Below, piece by piece: positions 11,947 through 21,772 of a stretch of DNA of 64,000 nucleotides. This stretch comes from Gelidibacter salicanalis (GTDB lineage: Bacteria > Bacteroidota > Bacteroidia > Flavobacteriales > Flavobacteriaceae). Where the stretch lies: the NCBI RefSeq assembly GCF_016469035.1, contig NZ_JAEHJZ010000036.1:72475-136474 (forward strand). Direction: 5' to 3'. The number at the start of each line of letters is the position of its first letter. Position 1 is the first letter of the stretch. The notes beneath the pieces were generated by a model. That model ran no database searches. It was given only the letters and a program-made list of their open reading frames with translations, and had not been told where the DNA came from. Made by a program: the position numbers and the translations under genes.

Positions 11947-13512
11947 TTAATTTCCTCCAGAAATAGCTTGTTTACTCCACCATACAGGTGTTTTCATAGT
12001 ATTTGGCCCCATTCTATCAATTGCCTCTTGAGCGTTTTTGGAATTTGTTGCCAAAGTGGTTGTAGGATAGGCAAATCTTGTAGGCAAAATGTAATCATTG
12101 AATATGGCACCATCTCCAACGGTTAAGACAGGATAGCCCGTACGACGATATTCATGATAGGCTTCCATACCAATCCAAAATAAGGCAAGATATTTTTGGT
12201 TGCCTATTAATTCTGCGGTATTGGTCGCCTTGTCCCATGATGCCAAATCAGATTGTAATAACTCAGTAATGTCACTATCCGTAATGGTCACAGGAGTTTC
12301 ACTGAACTGACCGTATTCTGCCCATTTTTGAACGGAAGCTGTCACTGCATTTTCATAATATTGTTTTGCTTCTGTAGGACCACCTGGGATCAAACCTTTT
12401 AAGGATGCTTCAGCCAATATAAATTGCACCTCGGCATAATCCATAAAAGTCGCAGGGGCATTTACTCTAGCTAGTACTGCTGTATTTAACCATGAACTCC
12501 CACGGTCAGCAGCACTTTGGTTTTGCTCAGAGACCCCAGCAATGGTTCCTTTCCATATGTTATTGGGATTGGTACTTAGACTTGGGTTTTTCTTTCCTAT
12601 GATTGGAAGGCGAGGATCAACATAGGTTTGCTCATCATTGATATCTTTTATGACGGTCATTTTTATAAGTTGTTCCGTTAGTTTTCTGCCTGAACTGGTC
12701 AGCGTACCTTCATTGGTATCCGCAAATTGACTCCTATAAGGGTCATTGCCCGAGAATACAACGGTTGCATTATCTGCATTGGATGTAAAAATGGGATATA
12801 AGGAAGGGTTATTTAATATTTCACTTATTTTTGTTCCTGCATTCATTTCAGGACGACCACTCACCCGCATCAGCAATCGTAAGTATAACGAGTTATTAAA
12901 TTTTCGCCACTTGTCCATTGATCCCCCATACATACCATCCAATGATGGTTTTTCAAATACGGGATTAGTGGCATAAATAGCATTCGCAGTATTTAGATCC
13001 TCAAACATTTGTTCATAAACTTCTTTTTGAGATTCAAACTTTGGCTTTGTTGTGCCATTTGCCTTTCTAGCATTAAAAGCCTCTGAGTAAGGGATATCGC
13101 CAAACATATCAGTAAGGTTGGACATGTACAGTACCTTTAAAGTCATTGCTATGGCCTCTAAAGAGCGGTCCTCTTGCTCCACACTCAAATCATACATATG
13201 GGTGACATTGTTACCATAGCGACTATAGGCGTTCCATACACTTTGCCAATTGGCATCACTGATAAAATACCGATGTTCTTGGCGTGTAGTCCCTCCTGTG
13301 AAAGCCGTAAACTGCACTAATTCGTTGTTCCAATACCATGTATAATTCAGCCAAAAATTGCCGCCATTGTATAATAATGGCTCGAACATACCGCTGGCTT
13401 TAATTTGACCAACATTGGTGGTGTTAGGGTTCGTATTTGTTTCTTCAAAATCGGTGGTGCAAGATATCATCACTGTTAGAAATCCAATTATTATAATTTT
13501 TATTTTGTGCAT
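11947..13512 (-). CDS. SusD/RagB-type outer-membrane lipoprotein
   Basis: Substrate-binding lid of a SusC transporter. I place the start at the ATG at 13512 rather than at 13560. The later start gives a clean lipoprotein signal (MHKIKIIIIGFLTVMISC), and the earlier one would overlap the end of SusC. The protein is then about 521 residues, with SusD-like features: an early NPNTTN motif, TPR-like helical repeats and a C-terminal region rich in Gly, Asn and Trp. The pattern suits the SusD-like_2 subgroup. It is 19 bases after SusC. Confidence 0.92.
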   Translation of the reverse strand: MHKIKIIIIGFLTVMISCTTDFEETNTNPNTTNVGQIKASGMFEPLLYNGGNFWLNYTWYWNNELVQFTAFTGGTTRQEHRYFISDANWQSVWNAYSRYGNNVTHMYDLSVEQEDRSLEAIAMTLKVLYMSNLTDMFGDIPYSEAFNARKANGTTKPKFESQKEVYEQMFEDLNTANAIYATNPVFEKPSLDGMYGGSMDKWRKFNNSLYLRLLMRVSGRPEMNAGTKISEILNNPSLYPIFTSNADNATVVFSGNDPYRSQFADTNEGTLTSSGRKLTEQLIKMTVIKDINDEQTYVDPRLPIIGKKNPSLSTNPNNIWKGTIAGVSEQNQSAADRGSSWLNTAVLARVNAPATFMDYAEVQFILAEASLKGLIPGGPTEAKQYYENAVTASVQKWAEYGQFSETPVTITDSDITELLQSDLASWDKATNTAELIGNQKYLALFWIGMEAYHEYRRTGYPVLTVGDGAIFNDYILPTRFAYPTTTLATNSKNAQEAIDRMGPNTMKTPVWWSKQAISGGN

Positions 13513-13531
13513 ATCACTATTTTTAAAATGA

Positions 13532-16500
13532 TTAGAATGAAAATTTGACGTCAAAGCCATAGGATCTTGTCATAGGGAAAGACATGGATTCAATCCCTTT
13601 ATAAATATCAGAACCATTGAGCATTCCTGTTTCAGGATCGTATTGCGGAAAATCAGTAATTGTAAATACATTTGTAGCGTATACGCCAAAAGTCAAATCC
13701 GTGAGAAAACCAGTTTTTTCCATTATTGCCTGTGGCATTCTGTAATTAAGACGCAATTCCTTTAATTTCAAATAAGAGTTGCTAAAGGTGTTGGATTCGG
13801 CATTATTACGGTTCCAGACATACGAATTATAATAGGTTTGAATATCCTTGGTAACATTTGTATTCTTTGTATAGGTTACTGTGCCATCAGTACTTTCTAC
13901 GACATTGACACCCTCATGAACAAGGCCATCATTCCTACCCTCCAAAGAGTTTGTAAGTTTTCCCTGGTAAGAAAGAGCAAAGTTGGTTACTGAAAATGTA
14001 TTTCCGCCCACTTGGCCTGAAAAGGTAGCTGATAAGGTCAGATTCTTGTATCTAAAGCGCTGTACCATACCGCCTCTCCAATCAGGGTTTACGCTACCCA
14101 GTTTTCGGTTTGGCGATTCATCAAGAATTGGATAACCATCAGCGTTCACCAAATGCATTCCTGAAGCATCTATCTCTGTCCCGTTTTCGTCAGTATAGGT
14201 AGAACCTTCCGGAGCTCTTTGAAAACCACGGCCATAAAGCTGATGCATTTCCTGACCTACATATGAATAGACGTAAACCCTTCCTCCAATGGTTGTTCCC
14301 ATATCCGTTTGGAGTGGTTCTTCCGGATCCCAACCTTCTTGGAGGCTGACTAACTTATTTTTATTCTTTGACCAATTAACATCAAATGACCATTCAAAAT
14401 TTGGAGTCCGAATAGGCACCAAATTGAGGGAGACCTCTAAACCTTCATTAGTAATTTCGCCTGCATTGATTTTTAAACCAGTAGCACCAGTAATTTGATC
14501 AACATCTACTGAAACAATTTGATTTGTAGTGGATGAATAATATTTGGTCACATCAAAACCAATACGATTTTTGAAAAGTTTTGCCTCTATACCAACTTCC
14601 CAACTCTCTACGTTTTCAGGTTGGATAAGTGGGTCAGGGATTGTCCCTGGCAAGGTATAGCCTCCGGGATATGAAGAGTTTCCGTAATATTGATCTAACG
14701 AATAAGGTGAAGTGTCATTACCTACATTAGCCCAAGATAAACGTAATTTTGTAAAATCTACCCAAGGCACATTCTCTTTAAAATCAAAGATTTCATTTGC
14801 CAAAATACTTGCAGCAACCGATGGGTAAAAGAAAGACCAATTTCCTTTAGAAAGCGTACTTGACCAATCATTACGTCCTGTAATATCCAAATAATAGGTA
14901 TCATCCCAACTTAAAGATGCCAAGCCATAAATACTATTGACTATTTTGTTACTTCTGTAATTATAAGGATCAGGAATTACACCAGTTGGAAGATTGGTGG
15001 TATGGTATATATTTTCTTCCCCAATTTGACTCAATGTTATTTTACTATTGTGGTACTCATTTATTCTATTATTTGCACCTACCATTGTCAATAGACCAAA
15101 TCGTCCATCTACAAAATCATTATTGGTGTAACGCAACATGACGGAATTGTTGTTCTCAATAACCCGAACAGTCTGTTCACGATAAAAACCATTCTGATAA
15201 TCAGCTGTGTAAAAAGGTCTTTGTTGTGTTCTAAATTCGTCTGACCAGTCCAATCCTGAGCCCACTTGCAGCTCAAGGCCTTTCATTAAATCAAAGGTAA
15301 AATCAATATTACCAAAAACCCGATTTTTTTTCTGGGCGTTCAACTCCTCATAAAGTGTGCGATAAGGATTAAAGCCGTTTGTAGAAGGATATACTAATCC
15401 TTGACCATTTTCTCCTTGGGCAAACCAATTGGCATAATTGTATCTTCCTTCAAAATACTCCTCTTTCCATTCATTGATACTATTGACATTAAAACCCCAG
15501 GTTAAAGCATACATTGGATTATTTTCATTGTAACCGCCGCCAGGCATATTATCACTTTCCTTTAGGTAATAATTAATTTTGGCGCTTAACTTTATCTTTT
15601 CAGTTACAGGCGTGTTAAACGATAGAGAAACCGACTTTCTGTTGAATCCGGTATTTGGCAAAATCCAATCATTTTTGAAATCGGTTGCAGAGAAGCGTGT
15701 AGAGGTTCCCTTTCCATTACTTCCGCTTAGGCTTACGGTATTGCTTGTGGTCAGTCCATTTTTAAATAAACCTGTATACCAATCATCCTGATACACAAAA
15801 GGTAATTTTGTAAACTCTCCAGTGTCCCAGTTTTTGGAAGCATATAAATAACGGAGCTTTTCAGGATCAAATTTTTCACCAAAGGTATATCGCGAATAAC
15901 GCCTAGGAACACTCATGCCGTCTTGGGTCATTTCTGGAGTAAGTTCCCACAGTGAAAATTCATTTTCACCTAAGTCCGAGCCATTTCCATACTCTTTTTG
16001 AAAATCAGGAAAATAGCCTGCTCTTTCAAATGTTACCGAAGAGCTAACAGACACTCCCAGACCTTTGTTCTTTTTGCCCGTTTTGGTGGTTATCAAAATA
16101 GCGCCATTGGCCGCTCTTGAACCATACAAGGCTGCTGCTGCAGGACCTTTTAATACAGATACCGAAGCAATATCGTCAGGATTGATATCACTTACTCCAT
16201 TTCCAAAATCAATCGGAGCATCTCCTTGAGCATAATTACTAACACCCCTTGTTGCAGTAGCTCCTGACGTTATAGGAACACCATCAACTACAAATAAGGC
16301 TTCATTATTGCCATAGTTCAAGGATTGATCACCCCGCAGAGTAACCCTAATCGATCCGCTGGGCCCGGAACCTGCCTGATCAAAAGTCAAACCGGCAACC
16401 TTGCCAGACATCCCATTTAACCAATTGCCTGTTACAGATTTCGTTATTTCCTCTCCGTCAACTTTTGATATAGAATACCCTAAAGACTTTTCCTCTCTTG

Positions 16501-16831
16501 AAATATTCAAAGCGGTTACGACCACTTCGTCCAAAGCACTGGTATCCTCTTGCATAACGATCTCTAAAAAAGCGCCAGATCTAGTGACAGCCTCTTGTGT
16601 CACATATCCTATATAGGAAAAAACCAATACCACATCTCCGGTATCGGTTTTTACACTAAACTTTCCATCAAAATCAGTAACAACACCTTTGGTCGTCCCT
16701 TTTACCATAACCGTAGTGCCCGGCAGCGGGCCACCATCTGCATAAACAGTACCTGTTATGCTTTGTGCATGTATATTTGACACCAGTCCAAATAACATCA
16801 ATAAGCTACAAAATTGAGTAATTTTTTTCAT
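13532..16831 (-). CDS. SusC/RagA-type TonB-dependent outer-membrane transporter
   Basis: A 1099-residue outer-membrane transporter. It has a signal peptide (residues 1-23, cut after IHAQ), then a carboxypeptidase-regulatory-like domain starting SITGTVYADGGPLPG, then the TonB-box-like DEVVVTALN, and a plug with VKGPAAAALYGSRAANGAI, which is the signature of the SusC subgroup. A 22-stranded barrel follows, ending in aromatic FDVKFSF. It is the first gene of the operon that also encodes SusD, a BACON lipoprotein and three phosphate-ester hydrolases. That makes a phosphorylated glycerol compound a better guess for its cargo than a glycan. Confidence 0.95.
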   Translation of the reverse strand: MKKITQFCSLLMLFGLVSNIHAQSITGTVYADGGPLPGTTVMVKGTTKGVVTDFDGKFSVKTDTGDVVLVFSYIGYVTQEAVTRSGAFLEIVMQEDTSALDEVVVTALNISREEKSLGYSISKVDGEEITKSVTGNWLNGMSGKVAGLTFDQAGSGPSGSIRVTLRGDQSLNYGNNEALFVVDGVPITSGATATRGVSNYAQGDAPIDFGNGVSDINPDDIASVSVLKGPAAAALYGSRAANGAILITTKTGKKNKGLGVSVSSSVTFERAGYFPDFQKEYGNGSDLGENEFSLWELTPEMTQDGMSVPRRYSRYTFGEKFDPEKLRYLYASKNWDTGEFTKLPFVYQDDWYTGLFKNGLTTSNTVSLSGSNGKGTSTRFSATDFKNDWILPNTGFNRKSVSLSFNTPVTEKIKLSAKINYYLKESDNMPGGGYNENNPMYALTWGFNVNSINEWKEEYFEGRYNYANWFAQGENGQGLVYPSTNGFNPYRTLYEELNAQKKNRVFGNIDFTFDLMKGLELQVGSGLDWSDEFRTQQRPFYTADYQNGFYREQTVRVIENNNSVMLRYTNNDFVDGRFGLLTMVGANNRINEYHNSKITLSQIGEENIYHTTNLPTGVIPDPYNYRSNKIVNSIYGLASLSWDDTYYLDITGRNDWSSTLSKGNWSFFYPSVAASILANEIFDFKENVPWVDFTKLRLSWANVGNDTSPYSLDQYYGNSSYPGGYTLPGTIPDPLIQPENVESWEVGIEAKLFKNRIGFDVTKYYSSTTNQIVSVDVDQITGATGLKINAGEITNEGLEVSLNLVPIRTPNFEWSFDVNWSKNKNKLVSLQEGWDPEEPLQTDMGTTIGGRVYVYSYVGQEMHQLYGRGFQRAPEGSTYTDENGTEIDASGMHLVNADGYPILDESPNRKLGSVNPDWRGGMVQRFRYKNLTLSATFSGQVGGNTFSVTNFALSYQGKLTNSLEGRNDGLVHEGVNVVESTDGTVTYTKNTNVTKDIQTYYNSYVWNRNNAESNTFSNSYLKLKELRLNYRMPQAIMEKTGFLTDLTFGVYATNVFTITDFPQYDPETGMLNGSDIYKGIESMSFPMTRSYGFDVKFSF

Positions 16832-16853
16832 ACGAATTTCATTTTATTAAATT

Positions 16854-16881
16854 CAAAAATAGGTAGTTCAGCTGCCTTCAA
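16854..16881 (-). promoter_or_regulatory. Candidate promoter for the SusC operon
   Basis: On the minus strand, TTG (16881-16879), 17 bases, then TATTTTTG (16861-16854) match the Bacteroidota -33/-7 pattern (TTG, about 17-23 bases, TAnnTTTG). The -7 box is 22 bases before the SusC start codon, so the leader would be short. This is pattern recognition only. Confidence 0.4.
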
Positions 16882-16969
16882 GGTTAAACTAATATTATGC
16901 TTTAAATTGCTGCAGTCTGATTTTAGTACTTTGTGCTTTCCCATAATGATGGTTTTTTTTGATTATATA

Positions 16970-17119
16970 TTAACGTTAAGCGTAAATTTAACGGCTTTCA
17001 AATTATATATCATAATGTTTCACTTTGTTATTTATTACTCAATAATAGACAAAATTTCGTAATCTCGCAAATAAAATGAAACTATTTAAAGCAATATGTA
17101 ATATAACGAACGTTATATT
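16970..17119. promoter_or_regulatory. Inverted repeats in the SusC/DeoR divergent region
   Basis: Two palindromic sites lie in the 609-base divergent region. TTAACGTTAA is at 16970-16979. A perfect 8-base inverted repeat, AATATAAC and GTTATATT with spacer GAAC, is at 17100-17119. Both contain AACGTTA or a close relative, and the second contains AACGAAC, which recalls GlpR half sites of enterobacteria. They are candidate operators for the DeoR-family regulator encoded at 17441. The rest of the region (16882-17440) holds no gene. Confidence 0.35.
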
Positions 17120-17440
17120 TAATTATATTCAGCACTACTTAGGGCTTCAGATGGTACAATCTGCCTAGGATTCTAAATTCCAGATAAAATAATCAGAAGA
17201 CTTCTTTCGCTATTATTAATATTATCATTGCGTTGGTCTTCTTTTTGATCATCGTTTTAATTATTCAAAATTCTCCGAGTCATAGAATTTTGAAACCAAC
17301 ACTACAAATGGATATCCATAAAGAAACCCTTGTTGGGATTTTTTATGGAAACCATTCATTTAATTATATTTGCGAAGGTGATTTGCGAAAATTTTATTAG
17401 AAGCACAGCGATTAAGCTTATAGGAAACTATTTTAAATAA

Positions 17441-18193
17441 ATGAAAAGACATCAAACCATATTAGAAAAATTAGCTAAAGAGAAACATCTTGAAGTATTG
17501 GATCTTTGTGAAATTCTCAATGTTTCAGCGGTAACTATCCGTAAAGATTTAAGATCGCTGGAAGAAAAGGGCTTATTATTCAGAACGCACGGGGGAGCTT
17601 CTTTGGAGAATCCATACATCAATGAAAAGGCGATTGGAGAAAAAGAGAAAATTTCCGTTGAGGAGAAAAACGGTATTGCGGCGTGTGCTGCCCAATTGAT
17701 TGATGAAAATGATTCTATCATGATTGCTTCAGGTACCACGGTACAAGCGCTATCTAAGTTTATCAAACCCAAACACAAACTAACGGTTATAACGTCTTCA
17801 CTTTATGTGGTAATGCATCTCATACACGACAAAAACATTGAAATCCTTCAACTTGGTGGCTATATCAGGCATTCTTCGGGTTCCGTCATAGGATCCTATG
17901 CCGAACATATCTTGAATAATATTTCCTGTAGCAAACTGTTCTTGGGTGTTGATGGGCTAAATTTAGATTTTGGTCTTTCCACAACAAATTTGGAGGAAGC
18001 ACAATTAAACAGAAAAATGCTGGCCTCTGCACAGAAAATTATTGTTTTAGCCGACTCTTCCAAATTCGGAAAAAAGAGCTTTGCTAAAATTTGCGACTTC
18101 GATCAAATTCATGAACTTATCACTGATAAGGGGCTTTCGCAAATTCTTAAGAAAAAGATTGAAGAAAAAGGCATCAAGGTGACTATAGCATAA
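17441..18193 (+). CDS. DeoR/GlpR-family transcriptional regulator
   Basis: A 250-residue regulator. Residues 1-57 form the DeoR winged helix (VLDLCEILNVSAVTIRKDLR then GLLFRTHGGA). The remaining part is the sugar-phosphate-sensing DeoR C-terminal domain, with IASGTTVQAL and a later DSSKFGKKSF. It is transcribed away from the SusC operon, which ends in glpDKF, so it most likely represses that operon and responds to glycerol 3-phosphate or a related phosphate ester. A -7-like TATATTTG is present at 17365-17372, without a convincing -33 partner. GlpR is the best family analogue, but ligand and targets are inference. Confidence 0.9.
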   Translation: MKRHQTILEKLAKEKHLEVLDLCEILNVSAVTIRKDLRSLEEKGLLFRTHGGASLENPYINEKAIGEKEKISVEEKNGIAACAAQLIDENDSIMIASGTTVQALSKFIKPKHKLTVITSSLYVVMHLIHDKNIEILQLGGYIRHSSGSVIGSYAEHILNNISCSKLFLGVDGLNLDFGLSTTNLEEAQLNRKMLASAQKIIVLADSSKFGKKSFAKICDFDQIHELITDKGLSQILKKKIEEKGIKVTIA

Positions 18194-18428
18194 TAAATTT
18201 CAAAAGTTTTGGGGGCATCATAAAGAGGATAGAATTGGTAACGCAAATTATGCTATATGGGTCGCACGAATGTTGCTAAGAGAGATTTAACATAAGAGGG
18301 ACCTTAAACCAACATCCTCGTATAACAAGCCAAACATCTATTTGATTGGGTTTTACGGAGAATTAGCTCCATTAATTTTGTAATTTACCGAACATAAAAA
18401 CAGGTTACACCTATTAAATAATTACCAG

Positions 18429-19253
18429 ATGAAAATTAAATTAATAGCTTTTTTATTATTTTTTAACTGCATAAATGCATTCGCATCAGAGGTGGACACC
18501 CTAATGGTCGAGAGCAAATCCATGAACAAATTTATTCCTAATATTGTCATCCTGCCAGACAATTATACAACTCAACAAAACGGTTTTTCAGTCGTATACT
18601 TGCTACATGGTGCTGGTGGAGATTATACAGATTGGCTTACAAAGGCTCCAGAACTGAGAGCGTATGCAGACACTTACAACATGATCATTGTTTGTCCTGA
18701 TGGCGGTTCTACAAGTTGGTATTTAGACAGTCCTGTAGACCCAAATATAAAATATGAAACCTATATTTCTAAAGAACTAATCGACAACATCGATAAAAAA
18801 TACAATACTCTTAAAAAAAGTTCGGCAAGGGCCATTACAGGTTTGAGTATGGGTGGGCATGGCGCATTTTACCTTAGTTTCAGACATCAGGATATTTGGG
18901 GCGCAGCAGGGAGCATGAGTGGAGGTTTAGATTTTCGTCCTTTCCCAAACAATTGGGATCTACATAAGCGATTAGGAAATTATTCAGAACACAAAAATAA
19001 CTGGGAAGAAAACACAGTGATGAATATGGTTTATCTGTTGAAAGGGGACAACTTAAAATTAATATTGGATTGTGGTTTTGATGACTTCTTTTACGATGGC
19101 AACAAAAGATTTCACGAGAAATTACTTGAAAGAAATATTCCACATGATTATATTGAACGCCCAGGAAAACATAATTGGAACTACTGGCCAAATTCTTTAA
19201 AATATCAATTGTTGTTCTTCAATGATTTTTTTGAATCTTCAAATTCAGATTAA
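18429..19253 (+). CDS. Secreted alpha/beta-hydrolase esterase (esterase D type)
   Basis: A 274-residue protein with a signal peptide (residues 1-20, AFAS). The alpha/beta hydrolase fold of the esterase D and acetyl-xylan/feruloyl esterase group is shown by YLLHGAGG (oxyanion side, about 58-64), the nucleophile elbow GLSMGG with S140, an acid in LDCGFDDFF and the catalytic histidine in GKHNW. The natural ester is not evident. A -7-like TAATTTTG lies at 18373-18380, about 49 bases before the ATG. It could belong to the neighbouring phosphodiester locus (deacylation of lipids), or be unrelated. Confidence 0.88.
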   Translation: MKIKLIAFLLFFNCINAFASEVDTLMVESKSMNKFIPNIVILPDNYTTQQNGFSVVYLLHGAGGDYTDWLTKAPELRAYADTYNMIIVCPDGGSTSWYLDSPVDPNIKYETYISKELIDNIDKKYNTLKKSSARAITGLSMGGHGAFYLSFRHQDIWGAAGSMSGGLDFRPFPNNWDLHKRLGNYSEHKNNWEENTVMNMVYLLKGDNLKLILDCGFDDFFYDGNKRFHEKLLERNIPHDYIERPGKHNWNYWPNSLKYQLLFFNDFFESSNSD

Positions 19254-19711
19254 AATTCCTAAAAGTATGCGGAAATTATGTGGCAAATATAGTTAGTCTT
19301 GGTTTCTAATGCTTTAGACCTCGAATTTCCAAATTTAAAAAATCATTTTCAGACATTTGAGAATTTGAAAAACCGATTGTTATAGAACACCAAACGTCAT
19401 TAAAGTATAAATTATAAGTAATTTAGTGGAATTTCGACATCTCTTTTAGTCATATATTTGATTTTAACAAATACACTGAATTCCAGTCTTTTATTTGATA
19501 TTTTTAGCGGTTATTTTCTTGCATTTTCAAACATTTTTAATTTTTGTCATGTACTAAAAATTTTTAATCTAATTATATTTGATGTCCATTTTTATAGTAA
19601 TAGCTAAAGGATTTTAAATAGTTTAAACATAAATACTTTTAATTTTCATGCTAATTCTTTAATGATATTCAATTGAAAATTATTATGGATATATATATGT
19701 TTTTTTGTATC
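19254..19711. other. AT-rich spacer with a solitary IS4-type end
   Basis: No gene was found between the esterase and the IS1380 element. The one recognisable item is TTTGTCATGTACT at 19543-19555, identical to the right inverted repeat of the IS4-type elements at 28828-30037 and 56539-57762. No transposase remnant lies to its left, so it is a lone end or the last trace of a lost copy. Confidence 0.55.
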
Positions 19712-19712
19712 T

Positions 19713-21363
19713 AATTACACCTTAAATCCGCAAGTTCCTAATTTGCTTTTTTAAAATTTATTCTTTAAGTCAAAAAACGTCATTTCAAACCGGTTTTCAG
19801 TTGTTTTTTGATCGTCTATCCCTTCTTTTTTTCGGCATGCCTTATTTTTGCGAAGCCGTCGGTCTTTTTAATTTAATATCTCCCAATTCAACGCATTTAG
19901 GGGGTTTTAGAGCCACATCAGGGCGTACCTTCCCCATGGCATAGGCTTTTGGACTTTCCAATCCCTATGTCAACAACAAATGGTACGACTTATCGGTGAA
20001 CAGTTTGAGTATTTTTTGTCGTCCTCTTTTTATCCATTTAAAAGGAACTGTCACAAATCTAAATATGAATTTCTTAATCCTGAAATAAGGCTTTACAAAC
20101 GATACTTTTTCAGCTATTCTCTTTAAGATCGTCAAATAGAAATTCCTGCACATGGCAGTCAAGATCATATAGACCGTGTTTTCTTCTAAAAATGAAAAAG
20201 GCAGGTTTTTCCAACCGAAATCATTGTTCATTTCATCAAATATCTTTTCAGTTGCGCCTCTTTGGTTGTAATATTCAATAATTTCCCTGTCGGTGGAAGT
20301 TCGGTCATTCGTTGCTATTGCTCTATAGGTGAAGTCGTCCCCAAAAAAAGCATCTGTTTGTCCTGTGCCGTTCTTTTGCCTGCCAACTACATATCTATAT
20401 GTTTTTTCTCCTCCAAAGGGAGTATGATCAATACTGCATACCTCCACATCAAATAATCCGATTCGCACAGTTCTCCAATCTTTCATATCCTTTACCCTGT
20501 TGGAGAGTTCGCTGCAACGTTGGGCCCTGATATAAAATCTTTCGCTATTGGCTTCTACTATTTCTATGACCTCTTTTGTGAAGGAGCCACAATCCATGCG
20601 GCTTCTATCAATTTTAATGCGCTTGTTTTTTAGCATTGAATACACATCTTTTAGTGTATCAGCTTGTTTGAACTTTACATTACTGTTACCGTTTCTATTT
20701 TCTATGTAAACGACCTCTTTACCAATGCTTGCCACCCCCGGGAAATAGCCCTTTTCCATTTTATAGCCCTTTCTGGAATCATATTTTTCGCAAGGGACGA
20801 ACTGATGGTCAAAGTCAAGATCATACGATTTATTGGGAACCAGGGTCTTTAACTGCAACAGCATGTCTAAATTTAGTCCGTTCAGCGTGGCATGCCTGCT
20901 AATGTCATTTACCGAGCCGGACTTGCCAATGTGAACTTCCTTGTCCAGGGATAAAGATTTTTGAAGGCGAAGAAGTGTATCGGGAGAGCAAACCTTGAGA
21001 TTTTCAATCTGCAAAAATTCTTCTCTTAGGTTTGCACAAATATCCTCGGCGCAATCTCCACCTGCAAAGATGATCGACCACATATTTTTTATTGCATCGC
21101 TAAAACTGAATTGGGCCTGTGGCGAGCGTTCTCCAAGGTGTTTCGTAATTAATGCCGGAAGTCGTGAGTTGTCGAATTCGGCTGAAATAAAATTAAGACC
21201 ACCAAAAGACTTGATATTATCGGAAGAAAGTGTAATTTTCATCTGCAAGGATGTTTTCACCTAAATTGGTGAAAATATTTGAAAGGGAAAAGGCTTTAAG
21301 ACTCTGGTTTTATTGACTTTTCCACTTTCTTGTTAACATCACTTGCGGATGTTAGGTATAATT
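19713..21363 (-). mobile_element. IS1380-family insertion sequence
   Basis: About 1.65 kb, bounded by imperfect inverted repeats: CCTTAAATCCGCAAG at 19720-19734 on the left and, read inward from the right, CCTAACATCCGCAAG (21356-21342). The match extends a few bases outward to 19713 and 21363. Inside is one intact transposase gene. A TAATTA at each outer edge (19712-19717 and 21359-21364) may be target sequence or part of the repeat; the exact boundary and duplication cannot be settled here. It lies between the esterase and the broken KDPG aldolase. Confidence 0.85.
19965..21242 (-). CDS. IS1380-family transposase
   Basis: About 425 residues from the ATG at 21242 (a GTG at 21260 would add six). 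The N-terminus with FISAEFDNSRLP, the central LDFDHQFVPCEKYDSR with its catalytic aspartate, and DCGSFTKEVIEIV match DDE transposases of the IS1380 family. The later YYNQRGATEKIFDEMNNDFG carries the final catalytic glutamate. The frame is intact, so the element may still be active. The small open frames on the opposite strand are shadows. Confidence 0.93.
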   Translation of the reverse strand: MKITLSSDNIKSFGGLNFISAEFDNSRLPALITKHLGERSPQAQFSFSDAIKNMWSIIFAGGDCAEDICANLREEFLQIENLKVCSPDTLLRLQKSLSLDKEVHIGKSGSVNDISRHATLNGLNLDMLLQLKTLVPNKSYDLDFDHQFVPCEKYDSRKGYKMEKGYFPGVASIGKEVVYIENRNGNSNVKFKQADTLKDVYSMLKNKRIKIDRSRMDCGSFTKEVIEIVEANSERFYIRAQRCSELSNRVKDMKDWRTVRIGLFDVEVCSIDHTPFGGEKTYRYVVGRQKNGTGQTDAFFGDDFTYRAIATNDRTSTDREIIEYYNQRGATEKIFDEMNNDFGWKNLPFSFLEENTVYMILTAMCRNFYLTILKRIAEKVSFVKPYFRIKKFIFRFVTVPFKWIKRGRQKILKLFTDKSYHLLLT

Positions 21364-21436
21364 AAAAAAATTGATGACCTCATTAGTAGTCATAAGTATA
21401 AAACAATCAGTTTGCTAATCTGTGATTTTAAAGATC

Positions 21437-21772
21437 TTAACTTTTAAGCTGCTTGATATAGTCAATAGATAACTTGGTCAACCGTTCTATTTCAGGATAG
21501 TTAAAATTCCCATTCGTATCCTTCAAAATAAGCTTAGACCCTATACCCACACAGGTTACACCTGCACCAAACCAAGCCGCCAAACTCTCTTCTGTTAGCG
21601 CCACGCCGCCTGTTGGCATGATACTCGTCCAAGGACACGGACCTTTTATGGCTTTTACATAATTCGGACTGTAAGCATCACCAGGAAATAATTTTACAAT
21701 CTCACATCCCAATTCTTCAGCTTTAGCTATCTCGGTTAGGGTGGCTCCCCCTGTTTCAGTCAGATCTTCCAT
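21437..21772 (-). pseudogene. C-terminal half of KDPG/KHG aldolase
   Basis: Only 111 residues remain of a class I aldolase normally about 210-220 residues long. What is present is the second half of the barrel: GGATLTEIAKAEELG, EIVKLFPGD with the Schiff-base-side lysine region, and the phosphate-binding SIMPTGGV followed by GVGIGS-like turns. The N-terminal half, with the catalytic glutamate, is absent. Sequence upstream of the first ATG (21773 on) is AT-rich spacer with no further homology visible. The IS1380 element ends 74 bases past its stop codon, so a deletion linked to that insertion is possible. It is probably nonfunctional. Confidence 0.8.

Noticed and set aside
13513-13560. The upstream ATG for SusD at 13560
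   Set aside because: It would overlap the SusC stop and place 16 polar residues before the lipoprotein signal; the ATG at 13512 gives a normal signal peptide.
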